Counted from the first letter of the stretch, positions 36,158 to 45,309 are shown. The stretch: DNA of 64,000 nucleotides from JASBZA01 sp964345295 (GCA_964345295.1 CAYFQG010000005.1:5757-69756); one strand, 5' to 3'. A program made the numbers and translations. The notes: a model not told the origin generated them from the sequence alone.

Positions 36158-37267
36158 TTAGTTGCGCCACCACTTGTTCGTGTTGGAAGAAGTAGAGTCT
36201 TTCTCTAAGAACTGCAGGTACTGGCGCACCATGGAAGCCAACTTGAATAAGACCGCATCATCAAAGGTTCTAAGGTCCAGACCGGTAATTTTGGCCACCT
36301 TGTCCAAACGATAAACCAATGTATTACGGTGAACGAAAAGCTTTCTGGATGTCTCGGATCCGTTCAGGTTGTTCTCGAAGAATTTATCAATGGTAACCAG
36401 GGTCTCGGAATCCAGCGCTTCGTAAGAACCTTCCGGGAAAACCTCGTCCAAGAACATATGGCACAAGGTAGGCGGCAGCTGATAAATCAAGCGACCCAAG
36501 CCTAAGCTGTCATAACGGATGACATTCTTCTCGGGGCTGAAAATTCCGCCGACGGTCATAGCTAAACTGGCTTCACGGTAAGACTTGGCGCAATCCTTCA
36601 AAGTCTCGGCCGGCAAGCCTACACCGATAACGGTCTGAGCCATGGATTCACTGTTCAAGGTATTGAGAATTTCTTCGGCCATCGAATCAATCTGGTCTAA
36701 CTCATCACGATAGAATTCCTTAACCAAAACGATGGAATTCTCATCCATAGCGAAGACATAGTCCATCTTGCGGTTGGGGAAAAGAGACTTCAAAACTTCC
36801 AAGCTGTCCAGACTGGATTCTTCCTGAACCTTAATTAAGAAAACAACTCTCAACGCGGCATAAGGTACCCTGTATTCTCTGGCCTTCAGAGGAATATCAC
36901 CGGGCAGCTCATTTTCCAAAAGGATGTTCTTAATCAGGTCATCGCGGTCGGAATCCTGATTGCCGTCCTGCAGAGCGGCCACAAGCCAATTGGTCAGAAG
37001 CTCCAGATAAGTCTGAGCGGTCTGATCGGTCCCCTCAATAAAGCAGACATACTCGGGGGCCTGGTCGGTTCCGAACTTACGATAGGTGGTCTTACCCGTC
37101 ACGGCCAAAACGTCATCTGAGGCAAAGATCTCAGAAGCCAGTTTATCGACCGAACCGACACGGCTCTGGTTTGTACAGGCAATGACGATACCGTCTGAAT
37201 CGGTTACACCGGCAATGCGGTCCAATATATTGGTTGCCTCTTGTATTACCTTGTTAATTTCTTCCAT
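36158..37267 (-). CDS. CdaR/PucR-type transcriptional regulator
   Basis: A 369-residue protein. The N-terminal ~1-110 resembles a sugar-diacid-recognition domain (IQEATNILDRIAGVTDSDGI). The middle is a GGDEF-like/PucR linker region, and the C terminus (~310-360) is the PucR-family helix-turn-helix (SETSRKLFVHRNTLVYRLDK, then GLDLRTFDDAVLFKLA). It is the first gene before ftsE, only 3 bp away, with its own promoter. Classic CdaR proteins activate glycerate/galactarate genes; none is seen here, so the ligand and target are unknown. It may regulate its own operon. Confidence 0.88.
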   Translation of the reverse strand: MEEINKVIQEATNILDRIAGVTDSDGIVIACTNQSRVGSVDKLASEIFASDDVLAVTGKTTYRKFGTDQAPEYVCFIEGTDQTAQTYLELLTNWLVAALQDGNQDSDRDDLIKNILLENELPGDIPLKAREYRVPYAALRVVFLIKVQEESSLDSLEVLKSLFPNRKMDYVFAMDENSIVLVKEFYRDELDQIDSMAEEILNTLNSESMAQTVIGVGLPAETLKDCAKSYREASLAMTVGGIFSPEKNVIRYDSLGLGRLIYQLPPTLCHMFLDEVFPEGSYEALDSETLVTIDKFFENNLNGSETSRKLFVHRNTLVYRLDKVAKITGLDLRTFDDAVLFKLASMVRQYLQFLEKDSTSSNTNKWWRN

Positions 37268-37304
37268 AGATTCTTCCTTTCGCCTACGCTCGATTCACTT
37301 GAAC

Positions 37305-37333
37305 ATTATGCAATTATTACAAGAATATTTCAA
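37305..37333 (-). promoter_or_regulatory. Promoter of the regulator-ftsEX operon
   Basis: Minus-strand TTGAAA (37328-37333) and CATAAT (37305-37310) have a 17-base spacer, 38 bp before the regulator start. A terminator lies just upstream, so this is an isolated promoter. Confidence 0.62.
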
Positions 37334-37413
37334 GCTTAATCTTTTTTCGGGTTCTTCGAAATCTTTCTGTAATCTTTCCGCCTTAGGGTACGGAATATTA
37401 TCCCCATTTTACC

Positions 37414-37447
37414 AAAAAAAGAGGGATCCGTTCGGAATCCCTCTTTA
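37414..37447 (-). terminator. Terminator after the sugar-ABC ATPase gene
   Basis: AGAGGGAT and ATCCCTCT form a strong stem around a short inner loop, followed on the minus strand by seven T. It separates the ATPase gene from the ftsEX operon. Confidence 0.88.
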
Positions 37448-37481
37448 CATTTTTATGAATGTTTAGCTTTGGCCAAAGACC

Positions 37482-38603
37482 TTAGGAAATAATGGTTCTC
37501 TCGGTGTCCTTGTCAAAGATATTCACACGTTTGTTATCAATAGCGATGGTTACTTCGTCACCGACGTTGGTTCTGGATTCGATAGGATCAACACTGGCGG
37601 TGATAGAAGAGTTATGAACGGTACAGTACAGATAAGACTGAGCACCTAACTTCTCAACAACGTCTACCAAAGCGGGGATGGTAGCGCCGGACAGCTTAGC
37701 CTGCTCGACTTCCTCGGGGCTGTCACTCATAGCTTCGGGTCTGATACCGATGATGACTTCCTTACCGATGTAATCCTGAACTTCGGGTACGTCGTATTTT
37801 GCCTGATTCAGGTAAACAACGTGGTCGCTGAGCTGGAAGCCTACGCCTCTTTCGTCTTTTACCAAAGTGGCATTCATGAAGTTCATAGGAGGCATGCCGA
37901 TGAAGCCGGCTACGAAGGTATTAACGGGGTGCATGTAAAGGGTGGTCGGGTCATCTACCTGCTGGATGAAACCGTCCTTCATAACAACGATACGAGAACC
38001 CATGGTCATAGCTTCGGTCTGGTCGTGGGTAACATAGATAAAGGTGGTAGCCAAACGCTGATGGAGCTTGGTAATCTCAACACGCATCTGAACACGGAGC
38101 TTGGCGTCCAAGTTGGACAAAGGTTCGTCCATCAAGAAGACCTTGGGGTTACGGACGATAGCACGACCCAAAGCAACACGCTGTCTCTGGCCACCGGATA
38201 GGGCCTTAGGCTTACGATCCAGCAAGTGCTCAATCTCAAGGATCTTAGCAGCTTCGCCTACACGACGCTTAATCTCATCCTTAGGAGTTTTACGGAGTTT
38301 CAAACCGAAAGCCATATTATCGAAAACAGTCATGTGGGGATACAGAGCATAGTTCTGGAAAACCATGGCGATGTCTCTGTCCTTAGGCTGAACGTCATTA
38401 ACCAGCTTATCGCCGATATAGATTTCACCTTCGGTAATTTCTTCCAAACCTGCAATCATACGTAAAGTCGTAGACTTACCGCAACCGGAAGGACCGACCA
38501 AGATGATGAATTCCTTATCTTCGATATCCAAATTAAAATCGGATACCGCTACGACACCTCCATCGTATCTCTTGTAAACATTCTTAAGTACAACACTTGC
38601 CAT
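37482..38603 (-). CDS. Carbohydrate ABC transporter ATP-binding protein (MsmK/UgpC type)
   Basis: A 373-residue ATPase with [23 protein letters not shown] and [16 protein letters not shown], then the C-terminal OB-fold regulatory domain (GIRPEAM near 290) typical of MsmK, UgpC and MalK. The open frame reaches 8 codons further, but I chose the ATG at 38603, which has TGGAGG 8 bases before it. It stands alone, with no permease or binding protein nearby, as is common for a shared ATPase serving several sugar importers. A promoter and a dyad lie upstream. Confidence 0.95.
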   Translation of the reverse strand: MASVVLKNVYKRYDGGVVAVSDFNLDIEDKEFIILVGPSGCGKSTTLRMIAGLEEITEGEIYIGDKLVNDVQPKDRDIAMVFQNYALYPHMTVFDNMAFGLKLRKTPKDEIKRRVGEAAKILEIEHLLDRKPKALSGGQRQRVALGRAIVRNPKVFLMDEPLSNLDAKLRVQMRVEITKLHQRLATTFIYVTHDQTEAMTMGSRIVVMKDGFIQQVDDPTTLYMHPVNTFVAGFIGMPPMNFMNATLVKDERGVGFQLSDHVVYLNQAKYDVPEVQDYIGKEVIIGIRPEAMSDSPEEVEQAKLSGATIPALVDVVEKLGAQSYLYCTVHNSSITASVDPIESRTNVGDEVTIAIDNKRVNIFDKDTERTIIS

Positions 38604-38958
38604 TACAAAACCTCCAATAAATCTCACTTACAAGTAAGTTGAGTGTTTTACTGAATAGACTATATCATCTACAAAGACTTTTAACTACTGGCCGATTTAC
38701 ACAAATTAGCGGAATATTTTTTGTTTGCACGGTTGGGCCAAAAGGCCAAAAAACGCGTTTTGGAAACAAAAATTTTTTTCTTTAGTCAGAATGTGGTCAA
38801 AAACGACTTAACCTTTATCATTTATTGTTTTAATAGCAAAAAGCCCTAATACACGCGACTTGCACAGTTTTTCACCTTCTATCTCAACAAATTATTAAGA
38901 TAATCGGTCCTCTATGTGCTAAAGTATGGGGCAGAATAAGAAGTGAGGGTCTAGGCTT
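38604..38958. other. AT-rich divergent intergenic region
   Basis: These 355 bases separate the sugar-ABC ATPase (minus) from the acetyltransferase (plus). The left third holds the ATPase promoter (TATAGT on the minus strand at about 38658-38663, weak -35) and a dyad. The middle is AT-rich, with GGCCAAAAGGCC near 38745. The right end has TAAAGT preceded by TGC, a possible -10 for the plus-strand gene. No reading frame of note. Confidence 0.6.
38623..38643. promoter_or_regulatory. Dyad in the leader of the sugar-ABC ATPase gene
   Basis: CTCACTTAC and GTAAGTTGAG form an almost perfect inverted repeat (one bulged T) around AA, between the putative promoter and the ribosome site. It could be an operator. 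No cognate regulator is identified. Confidence 0.4.
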
Positions 38959-39483
38959 TTGTGGATTAATCCTAACGATGTCCAATTCGTCCTTGTCCGA
39001 AACGGCGAGGATTCAGAGATGCTCTTGGATTTAATGAAAAGAGCCATGATGTTCTATGCCCAAGAAGCACAACTGCCCTTGTACCGCCGAGACGGGACCT
39101 ATTATCTTCCCGCCTTAAACGAGACCAGAGGGGATATCTTATGGGCCATTGAAAACGAAGAATTTTTGGCCCTCATGGACCACGATCAATACCTGGCCAC
39201 TTGCCGCTTGGTGTCGGATTATAAGAGGGGCAAGTCGCTTCTGACCCGCTTTTCGGTCCACCCCAAGCTTTATAAAACCAACATTGCGGAAATCTTTTTG
39301 GACAGGGTCATCGCCTATGCCAGGAAGCAAGGCTTGCAAGAGCTTTACGTTTACATTGCCCAGTCCCATAAGCCCTTGATGGACCTTTTTAAGTCACGTA
39401 ATTTCATGCTCTATTCTATTAATGACGGCCATCCCTATCCTAAGGTCTGCTTGATTAAAGACTTACAACGAGGTCTTTTCTAA
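38959..39483 (+). CDS. GNAT-family N-acetyltransferase-like protein
   Basis: A 174-residue protein from a TTG start with GAGGGT about 10 bases upstream; an in-frame stop lies 12 bases earlier, so no longer start exists. The segment LLTRFSVHPKLYKTNIAEIF (~94-113), LYVYIAQSHKPLMDLFKSRNF and a final hydrophobic strand match the GNAT pattern of an acetyl-CoA-binding loop followed by a last helix with an aromatic. The substrate is unknown. It is convergent with the DMT transporter gene. Confidence 0.75.
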   Translation: MWINPNDVQFVLVRNGEDSEMLLDLMKRAMMFYAQEAQLPLYRRDGTYYLPALNETRGDILWAIENEEFLALMDHDQYLATCRLVSDYKRGKSLLTRFSVHPKLYKTNIAEIFLDRVIAYARKQGLQELYVYIAQSHKPLMDLFKSRNFMLYSINDGHPYPKVCLIKDLQRGLF

Positions 39484-39489
39484 AATCAC

Positions 39490-39505
39490 GCCTATAAGTT
39501 TAGGC
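39490..39505 (+). terminator. Weak terminator between convergent genes
   Basis: GCCTA/TAGGC forms a 5-bp stem, followed on the plus strand by CTCTTCTTTTTG. It overlaps the stop region of the DMT gene. Confidence 0.35.
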
Positions 39506-40432
39506 CTCTTCTTTTTGCCAAAGGGCCTTGCCTGCAGCCGCAACCAAAGACCCCAGTACAATGATAATGCCGCAAATGACGGTTTTTACATCCGGCAAGG
39601 TATGAAGGAAGAATATCGCAAAGATGACCGACCAGGCCGTATAGGTAATATTTAAGGCCATGGCCTTGGTCGCTCCGATTTTGGCAATGGCACGGTAATA
39701 GAAAAGATAAGACATAGTCCCTACCAGAGCCGCGACAACCAGAAGCCAGATCCCCGGCTGACGGACCGTATTGATAGTAATCGGCCAGGCTCTGAGTAAA
39801 CTAATAATAACAATGCCGTAAAACAAGGCCGACGTGGTCTGACGGATTTGCAAAGCCTGATCATCGGTGATGTCGGGGTCTCTTAGGCCGTAAGCACAAA
39901 TAACCGCTTCGGACGCCCAACCCAGACAGCAAACAATAGCGGCTACAAAACCCATCCAGGCATTAGATGATAAAGCACCTCCCGGCGTATAGCCCAAGGC
40001 GATAACGCCGCCCACACTGACAACCAAACCGCCCCACTGGAGAGCTGAAAGTTTTTCTTTAAGAAAGATGTAGGACATAATGGCCCCCACGGCCGGAAAG
40101 AGTGCGGAAATAATAGAAGTATAGCCCGGGCCGATCCACTGGATGGCCGCGACGTAGCCCGACATACCGATGGGTCCGCCCAACAAGGCGCCCAAAATAA
40201 TGAAACGGCCGCTTTTGGTCCCCAGAGCTCGGCGTACCTGGCTTAGCTGTTTTCGTACACCCATATAGAGCAGCATCCACAAGGATGAAAATAGGTCATG
40301 CAGGAATGTACTGATTAAAGGCGCCATCCATATGAGTTGTTCTTGGCCCGGAAAGGTCATCCGGCTAAGTACAAGACCTAATAAAACTGTATCCAGCGCC
40401 CACAGGACACCGGCAAGAAGACCGTCTTTCAT
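39500..40432 (-). CDS. EamA/DMT-family transporter
   Basis: A 310-residue membrane protein with about ten hydrophobic helices in two repeated halves, as in the drug/metabolite transporter superfamily. GYTSIISALFPAVGAIMSYIF-like and TKAMALNITYTAWSVIF segments fit EamA repeats. It probably exports a metabolite or amino acid from the cytosol. It starts 27 bp after alr and may be co-transcribed with it. Confidence 0.9.
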   Translation of the reverse strand: MKDGLLAGVLWALDTVLLGLVLSRMTFPGQEQLIWMAPLISTFLHDLFSSLWMLLYMGVRKQLSQVRRALGTKSGRFIILGALLGGPIGMSGYVAAIQWIGPGYTSIISALFPAVGAIMSYIFLKEKLSALQWGGLVVSVGGVIALGYTPGGALSSNAWMGFVAAIVCCLGWASEAVICAYGLRDPDITDDQALQIRQTTSALFYGIVIISLLRAWPITINTVRQPGIWLLVVAALVGTMSYLFYYRAIAKIGATKAMALNITYTAWSVIFAIFFLHTLPDVKTVICGIIIVLGSLVAAAGKALWQKEEA

Positions 40433-40459
40433 GATGCTTTTCTCTTTTCAATCTAAGAA

Positions 40460-41674
40460 TCAGTATAAACTCTTGCAGACCAAAGCTCTGCCCGGTTTTT
40501 CTGTGGAATCTATATATACCCTGGGCAGGCGAGCTGTCAAGGACGTTAAAACCTCATAGGGAATGGTGGACTGCCATTGGGCCCAATCCATAGGGCTTAT
40601 GGATTCTTCTCCCATCTCCCCCATAAGGACTACCGGCTCACCGGGCTTTATGTCTTCCATGCCGTCCAAGGCAAACATGGCCTGGTCCATGGTGATAAGC
40701 CCCAGAAGTTCCGCTCTTCGTCCGCATATAAGGGCATGCGCCTTACCGGTCATCAACCTGGCATAACCGTCGGCATAGCCTATAGGTACCACGGCAATGG
40801 TCCGGTCACAATCAGCCACATAGCGTCTGCCGTAGCTGACCGATTCTCCGGCCTTCATGTGCTTTACCAAGGAAACTCTGGAGTGAACCGAGGCCAAAGG
40901 CTTCAAGGGCCCGGGATCTTCCATATTATCCGTGGGAATGCCGTATAAAATAAGGCCCGGCCTTACCATATCCATTTGCATTTCAGGATTAAGTAAGGTC
41001 GTCGGGGAATTAGCACAATGGAAGTATTTTGGATGAAGATTCAGCGATACAATAAGCTTCTTCACTTCCAAGAAGCGCTTAAATTGTTTTTGGTGGAAAG
41101 AGGCAGCCTCGTTTTGGCAATCAAAGCCGTCAGCGGTGGCAAAATGGGTATAAACACCTTCAATGTCTAAGCGATTCAGTTCTTGAAGTTTCTTAAGAAC
41201 CAAAGCCAGATCCGAATCATCCCACTTGAAGCCCAGCCGTCCCATGCCGGTGTCGATGTTGAGATGGACTTTGGCCCGGCGGCTTGTTTTCGTGCCGGCC
41301 TCGGCCAAAGCTTGGGCCTCCTCTAACGTTGAAACCGTATAGGTCATGTCGTGTGTCAGACCTTCCGGATAACGCTCCGGCTCGTGGTCACTAAGCATTA
41401 AAATAGGCTCTTCATAACCGGACTTGCGAAGAGCCAGGGCCTCATCGAGACAGGCTACAATAATAAAATCTCCACCGGCAGTGAGGAAGACCCTGCTAAA
41501 AACCTCAGCTCCTAAGCCATAGGCATCCGCCTTCACAACACAGCCGACTTTAGTTTCCGGTCGGACATGACTTCTAATATAAGCCATGTTGGTCCTGGCT
41601 TGGGCCAAATCTACCTCCACCCAGGTCCTGCCACATATGTCGGCTAAGTCTTCATAATCAATCCACCGATCCAT
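40460..41674 (-). CDS. alr: Alanine racemase
   Basis: A 404-residue PLP enzyme making D-Ala for peptidoglycan. The PLP lysine motif VVKADAYGLGAEVF is near residue 47-60, and the second-domain catalytic Tyr lies in SVSYGRRYVADCD (~270). The C-terminal beta domain is complete (VPIGYADGYARL). It starts with AGGAGG just upstream and follows the trxA terminator. Confidence 0.96.
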   Translation of the reverse strand: MDRWIDYEDLADICGRTWVEVDLAQARTNMAYIRSHVRPETKVGCVVKADAYGLGAEVFSRVFLTAGGDFIIVACLDEALALRKSGYEEPILMLSDHEPERYPEGLTHDMTYTVSTLEEAQALAEAGTKTSRRAKVHLNIDTGMGRLGFKWDDSDLALVLKKLQELNRLDIEGVYTHFATADGFDCQNEAASFHQKQFKRFLEVKKLIVSLNLHPKYFHCANSPTTLLNPEMQMDMVRPGLILYGIPTDNMEDPGPLKPLASVHSRVSLVKHMKAGESVSYGRRYVADCDRTIAVVPIGYADGYARLMTGKAHALICGRRAELLGLITMDQAMFALDGMEDIKPGEPVVLMGEMGEESISPMDWAQWQSTIPYEVLTSLTARLPRVYIDSTEKPGRALVCKSLY

Positions 41675-41688
41675 GCTGCTCCTCCTAA

Positions 41689-41717
41689 GAAAAAGAGGCT
41701 ATCCGGTAGATAGCCTC
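41689..41717 (-). terminator. Terminator after trxA
   Basis: GAGGCTATC and GATAGCCTC form a perfect 9-bp stem with a 5-base loop. On the minus strand it is followed by TTTTTCTT. It separates trxA from alr. Confidence 0.87.
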
Positions 41718-41759
41718 CAGTTAAAACTATATTAGAACAATTAAGAGCAGATGAGAAGA

Positions 41760-42122
41760 TTAATCGGCAGAAACAGCCTCCGCCTCTTCGCCGGACTTAT
41801 CTCCCGCCTCCAAGTACCCGCGTATAACAGCCTCGTAATCTTCCGGGTTATGGACACCCACCATTCGTTCTACAACAACGCCCCGGTCAAATAAGAAGAC
41901 CGTCGGGATACTGGATACACGGTAGGACTCAGCTAATTCGGATTCCTGATCCACATTTACCTTGCCCACCTTAACCTCGTCAAAAGTCTCGTCCAGCTGA
42001 TCGATGATAGGGGCAACCGCCCGGCAAGGACCGCACCAGTCTGCCCAGAAATCCACTAACACCAGTTGATCCGACCGAACGACTTCCTCCTCAAAATTAT
42101 CCTTAGTAATGTGCAAAGTCAT
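41760..42122 (-). CDS. trxA: Thioredoxin
   Basis: A 120-residue thioredoxin with the active site WADWCGPCRA (~28-37) and the cis-Pro loop SSIPTVFLF. The acidic C-terminal tail (~107-120) is about 12 residues longer than usual. It keeps cytosolic protein thiols reduced. No thioredoxin reductase is adjacent. Confidence 0.96.
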   Translation of the reverse strand: MTLHITKDNFEEEVVRSDQLVLVDFWADWCGPCRAVAPIIDQLDETFDEVKVGKVNVDQESELAESYRVSSIPTVFLFDRGVVVERMVGVHNPEDYEAVIRGYLEAGDKSGEEAEAVSAD

Positions 42123-42209
42123 ATGTTCATCTTCCCTTTCACTTTATGCCCGGAGTATAACAAAGGCCGAGTAAGCAGGGAGTAACAAAGTGAAGACTTT
42201 ATAGCTAAG

Positions 42210-43157
42210 TTAATCCTCAATATCTACATCGATATCCACGTCCTTGCCGAATAGGGCTTTTTTCTGGCCGAAGGAGAGCTTATTGATCCAATCGAGGTTG
42301 CGGCTATAGAAAACCACACTTGGCATATTTTCTATATTCTCTTCAAATTCCCAGGTGTAGTTTTGGCCGACTGTAAGAGGATGTTCATCCGCACCATCCA
42401 CCCGAACGATAAAAGGCCTCATCGGATGACCGTCGGCCTCATCTCCTTTATAAAGAATTAAGGCGTAAGCTTCTTCGGGGACCTGACCCGGGTAGACGGC
42501 CATAACTTCGGCCGGGAATTTTTCTTCGTGTTCAAATTCTTTGGCGTCGGATTTAGGGAGATTGGGCTCGGGATTGTAGCCTTTAATTTGGAAAACATCC
42601 GCTGCGTCCGGAGCAAGTTTCTCTGTCTCTTCTACGGCTGTGAGATTGAGCCGGTCTTGCAAGAGATTCAATACGTCCCAATCCGTAAGCTTGTCCAAAA
42701 AGGCCTTATCTTCCCTGTCAAAAGCCGCGTTCTCCGACTCCTCATCCCAGGCATAGGTAAAGAGATAGGTTTTGCCTTTTTCGATTTGGGCCAAGAGTGC
42801 TTCATCCGGCGAGGACCAGGTAAAGGTGTAGGGTGGTGCTTGGAAGGCATGTAAGACCAGCGTTACCGCTGAATCTTCATGGGTAAAAACATCTTGAACC
42901 GTCGCCACCATTTGGCCGGACGCTGCAAAACCCGTAGCAGCCTCATCCTCTGTCATAGCGGATGTCATCGCGGACGTGCTTACTTCTGTCGTTTGCTCGG
43001 TTTTAGTTGTCTTTACTGCGGAACTTTCACTCTCGGTCAGGGTCTCAGTGCCTGACGTCTTACTGTCACCCGGAGTGGATGGCTTGTTTTCTCCCCCACA
43101 GGAGGCTAGGTTTAAAGTCAATAATACGGCTAATGCGATTGCAAGTCTTTTTTTCAT
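42210..43157 (-). CDS. Lipoprotein of unknown function with Thr/Ser linker
   Basis: A 315-residue exported protein. I chose the ATG at 43157 (AGGAGG 7 bases upstream) over a start 12 codons earlier. It has the lipobox LNLASC (Cys ~20), then a Thr/Ser/Glu-rich linker (~25-75). The rest (~80-315) is acidic, with aromatic-rich strands (PPYTFTWSSPDEA, YTWEFEENIENM), suggesting beta domains; no known enzyme motif is seen. It probably faces the cell surface. It stands between metA and trxA. Confidence 0.8.
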   Translation of the reverse strand: MKKRLAIALAVLLTLNLASCGGENKPSTPGDSKTSGTETLTESESSAVKTTKTEQTTEVSTSAMTSAMTEDEAATGFAASGQMVATVQDVFTHEDSAVTLVLHAFQAPPYTFTWSSPDEALLAQIEKGKTYLFTYAWDEESENAAFDREDKAFLDKLTDWDVLNLLQDRLNLTAVEETEKLAPDAADVFQIKGYNPEPNLPKSDAKEFEHEEKFPAEVMAVYPGQVPEEAYALILYKGDEADGHPMRPFIVRVDGADEHPLTVGQNYTWEFEENIENMPSVVFYSRNLDWINKLSFGQKKALFGKDVDIDVDIED

Positions 43158-43205
43158 GGTCTTCCTCCTAGCCTTGGCTAAGTGCTTTACCAAGTATTTG
43201 ATAAA

Positions 43206-43224
43206 CGAATTTTAACATAATTCG
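43206..43224. promoter_or_regulatory. Dyad overlapping an extended -10 before the lipoprotein gene
   Basis: CGAATT and AATTCG flank seven bases. On the minus strand the sequence includes TGTTAAAAT, an extended -10 element. The -35 is poor, so this is a weak or regulated promoter candidate. Confidence 0.35.
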
Positions 43225-43263
43225 CCCTTATATGAGTGTTTTTTTATCAATATACACAAGTCT

Positions 43264-44202
43264 TTAAAAATCCGTTTTGGGTCTGCCTATTCCTTCCAAA
43301 TCATAAGGCGTCTGCTGGTAAACGAAGTAGTTCAGCCAGTTCTGCATGATGAGGTTAGCCGTAGACCGCCAGCGGACCAAAGGCTCTTTAGACGGGTCAT
43401 CGTCGGGGAAATAATTTCGGGGTATATGGATGGACTTACCGTTACGAATATCCCGTTCGTATTCATTCTTCAATGTATTACGGTCGTACTCGACATGGCC
43501 GGTCAGGTAAAAGCGTCGATAGGCCGGGTCTTCCACGGCAAAGACACCCGCATCTCTGGAGCTGGCCAATATTTCCAGGCCTCCCGCCTTCTTGATATCA
43601 TCGGTACGCACTTCCGTATAACGTGAAACCGGTACATAGAAAAGGTCATCTACGCCGCGTAAAAATTCATGGTGGGGATGAGTATCAATGTGGTGCTCAT
43701 AGACACCGAAGCATTTTTCCGGCAGGCGGTATTTAGGCACACCGTGGAAATACTGCAAAGCTGCTTGAGCTCCCCAGCAGACATACATGCTGGAGAAGAC
43801 ATGGGTCTTAGACCACTCCATAATGCGGCAAAGTTCTTCCCAATAATGAACGTCCTCAAACTCCATCAACTCTACCGGCGCCCCGGTCACAATCATTCCG
43901 TCGAAGTAGCAATCCGATATGTCCTGAAAGGTCTGATAGTAACGGCCCAAGTACTTCTTGGTCGTATGCTTGGGCTCATAGGAAGCCGTGTAGATTAGAT
44001 GGGCTTCCACCTGCAAAGGCGAGTTACTGATTAGGCGGAAAAATTGCGCCTCCGTATCCTGCTTATTGGGCATGAGATTAATAAACAAAATATGTAAGGG
44101 TCTAATATCCTGGTGGTAGGCCCGGTCACGCGTCATCACAAAAATGGACTCATTTTCCAGCACCTTGCCGGAAGGAATTCCCATGGGCAATTTAATCGGC
44201 AT
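43264..44202 (-). CDS. metAA: Homoserine O-acetyltransferase (MetA family)
   Basis: A 312-residue MetA-fold enzyme of normal length. The nucleophile Cys lies in SSMYVCWGAQAAL (~142). The acyl-CoA specificity position is Glu in TGAPVELMEFEDV, where E. coli MetA, a succinyltransferase, has Gly; Glu is the known mark of acetyl-CoA use. It activates homoserine in methionine synthesis. It follows the nucleoside kinase gene by 14 bp. No other methionine gene is adjacent. Confidence 0.94.
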   Translation of the reverse strand: MPIKLPMGIPSGKVLENESIFVMTRDRAYHQDIRPLHILFINLMPNKQDTEAQFFRLISNSPLQVEAHLIYTASYEPKHTTKKYLGRYYQTFQDISDCYFDGMIVTGAPVELMEFEDVHYWEELCRIMEWSKTHVFSSMYVCWGAQAALQYFHGVPKYRLPEKCFGVYEHHIDTHPHHEFLRGVDDLFYVPVSRYTEVRTDDIKKAGGLEILASSRDAGVFAVEDPAYRRFYLTGHVEYDRNTLKNEYERDIRNGKSIHIPRNYFPDDDPSKEPLVRWRSTANLIMQNWLNYFVYQQTPYDLEGIGRPKTDF

Positions 44203-44216
44203 CTTAGATTTTCCTC

Positions 44217-45212
44217 CTAGTTAATAAATTCATTTAAGATGGACATGGGTGGAACAAAGGAAGGATCCAGAGCAGGTAAGCGCTCACCCACGTCAATCAG
44301 GTATTGAGCATTTTTTATGGCCAAAGTTAAATCGGCAAAGTGTCCCGATTCGGTCATGGGCGATCTGGGCTTTTTCCCGGACTTCTTCATTTTGTCCAAG
44401 TCCTTTCTTAGAGCTTTGGCCGCCAAAGGACCGATTATAAAAAATTCATATGGAATCACCGTATTGACAAAATAGTCGGCTCGGTGCAAATAGTCTTCAA
44501 AAAGGATGCTCTCCGATAGTGCAATGACCGGCCAATAGTCCAAGGTGGCCAAAGGTGACGTTCCCCTGGAATGGCTGTCTCTTAAAACGCGGCGGAGCTG
44601 GCGAATCTGCCAGGCTTCCAGAAGCGTCTTATCATCTACCAAGGTCGCCCAGGGGCAAACAAAAACCCCTAAGACCTCGTCTTTGGGTAGGCGGCCGATG
44701 ACTTCGCCGGACAAGCCGTGTAAGCCCTCCACGATCAACACCATATCGTCATTAAGCTTTATCTTCTTCTCGTCTACAAAAATTCTGGACCTGGAAGCAA
44801 AGTCATAAGTCGGTATGCCGACCTCTTCCCCGTCCAACAGCTTCTGGAAATGGTCCACCATAAGGTCCACATCGATCGTACTGATAGATTCCAAATCTGC
44901 CCTGCCAAGGTCGTCATAAGTACGCACGGTCTTATGATAATAATCGTCCAGCGAAATGGTCACGGTCTTGCGGCCGAAAAGGTGAATAGCCGATCCTAAA
45001 CGCTGCGAGAAAGTCGTCTTACCCGAACTGGTAGGCCCGGAAATAAAGACCGCTTTAATGTTTCTATTCCAAGCCGCTTCATAAGCGACTTCTACCAGTT
45101 GTTCCAAAAAGTGCGCTTCGCTGTTTCTGGCCAGGGCGTCGGTCTTGCTGGGACCGAAGTGACCTTCCAATTCATCTACCGCTATATAGATCATTTCACC
45201 TGGATTAGCCAT
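44217..45212 (-). CDS. Uridine kinase-like nucleoside kinase
   Basis: A 331-residue protein. The P-loop GPTSSGKTTFS is at ~60-70, followed by TISLDDYYHKTVRT (~87-100), typical of the uridine kinase/phosphoribulokinase family. The kinase part covers ~50-245. The first ~45 residues (PGEMIYIAVDELEGHFGPSK) look like a leftover of a longer N-terminal region; related clostridial proteins carry TGS/threonyl-synthetase-like domains there, absent here. Likely role: pyrimidine salvage. It is divergent from eno. Confidence 0.85.
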   Translation of the reverse strand: MANPGEMIYIAVDELEGHFGPSKTDALARNSEAHFLEQLVEVAYEAAWNRNIKAVFISGPTSSGKTTFSQRLGSAIHLFGRKTVTISLDDYYHKTVRTYDDLGRADLESISTIDVDLMVDHFQKLLDGEEVGIPTYDFASRSRIFVDEKKIKLNDDMVLIVEGLHGLSGEVIGRLPKDEVLGVFVCPWATLVDDKTLLEAWQIRQLRRVLRDSHSRGTSPLATLDYWPVIALSESILFEDYLHRADYFVNTVIPYEFFIIGPLAAKALRKDLDKMKKSGKKPRSPMTESGHFADLTLAIKNAQYLIDVGERLPALDPSFVPPMSILNEFIN

Positions 45213-45275
45213 GGCCGGCCTCCTTTTTCATACAAATTGATAAATTTACACAAATTTTGCCGCTAACACACAATA

Positions 45276-45309
45276 AGTATAACAAAATATGGCCCTTTTG
45301 CTTTATACT
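45276..45309. promoter_or_regulatory. Divergent promoters of eno and the nucleoside kinase
   Basis: On the plus strand TATACT (45304-45309) precedes eno by about 50 bp. On the minus strand TATACT with an upstream TGT (hexamer at 45276-45281) faces the kinase gene. The -35 elements are weak on both strands. The two start points would lie close enough for interference. Confidence 0.45.

Noticed and set aside
37482..38603. Assignment as a MalK or UgpC gene of a specific sugar operon
   Set aside because: No permease or binding-protein gene is adjacent, so a specific symbol is not supported.
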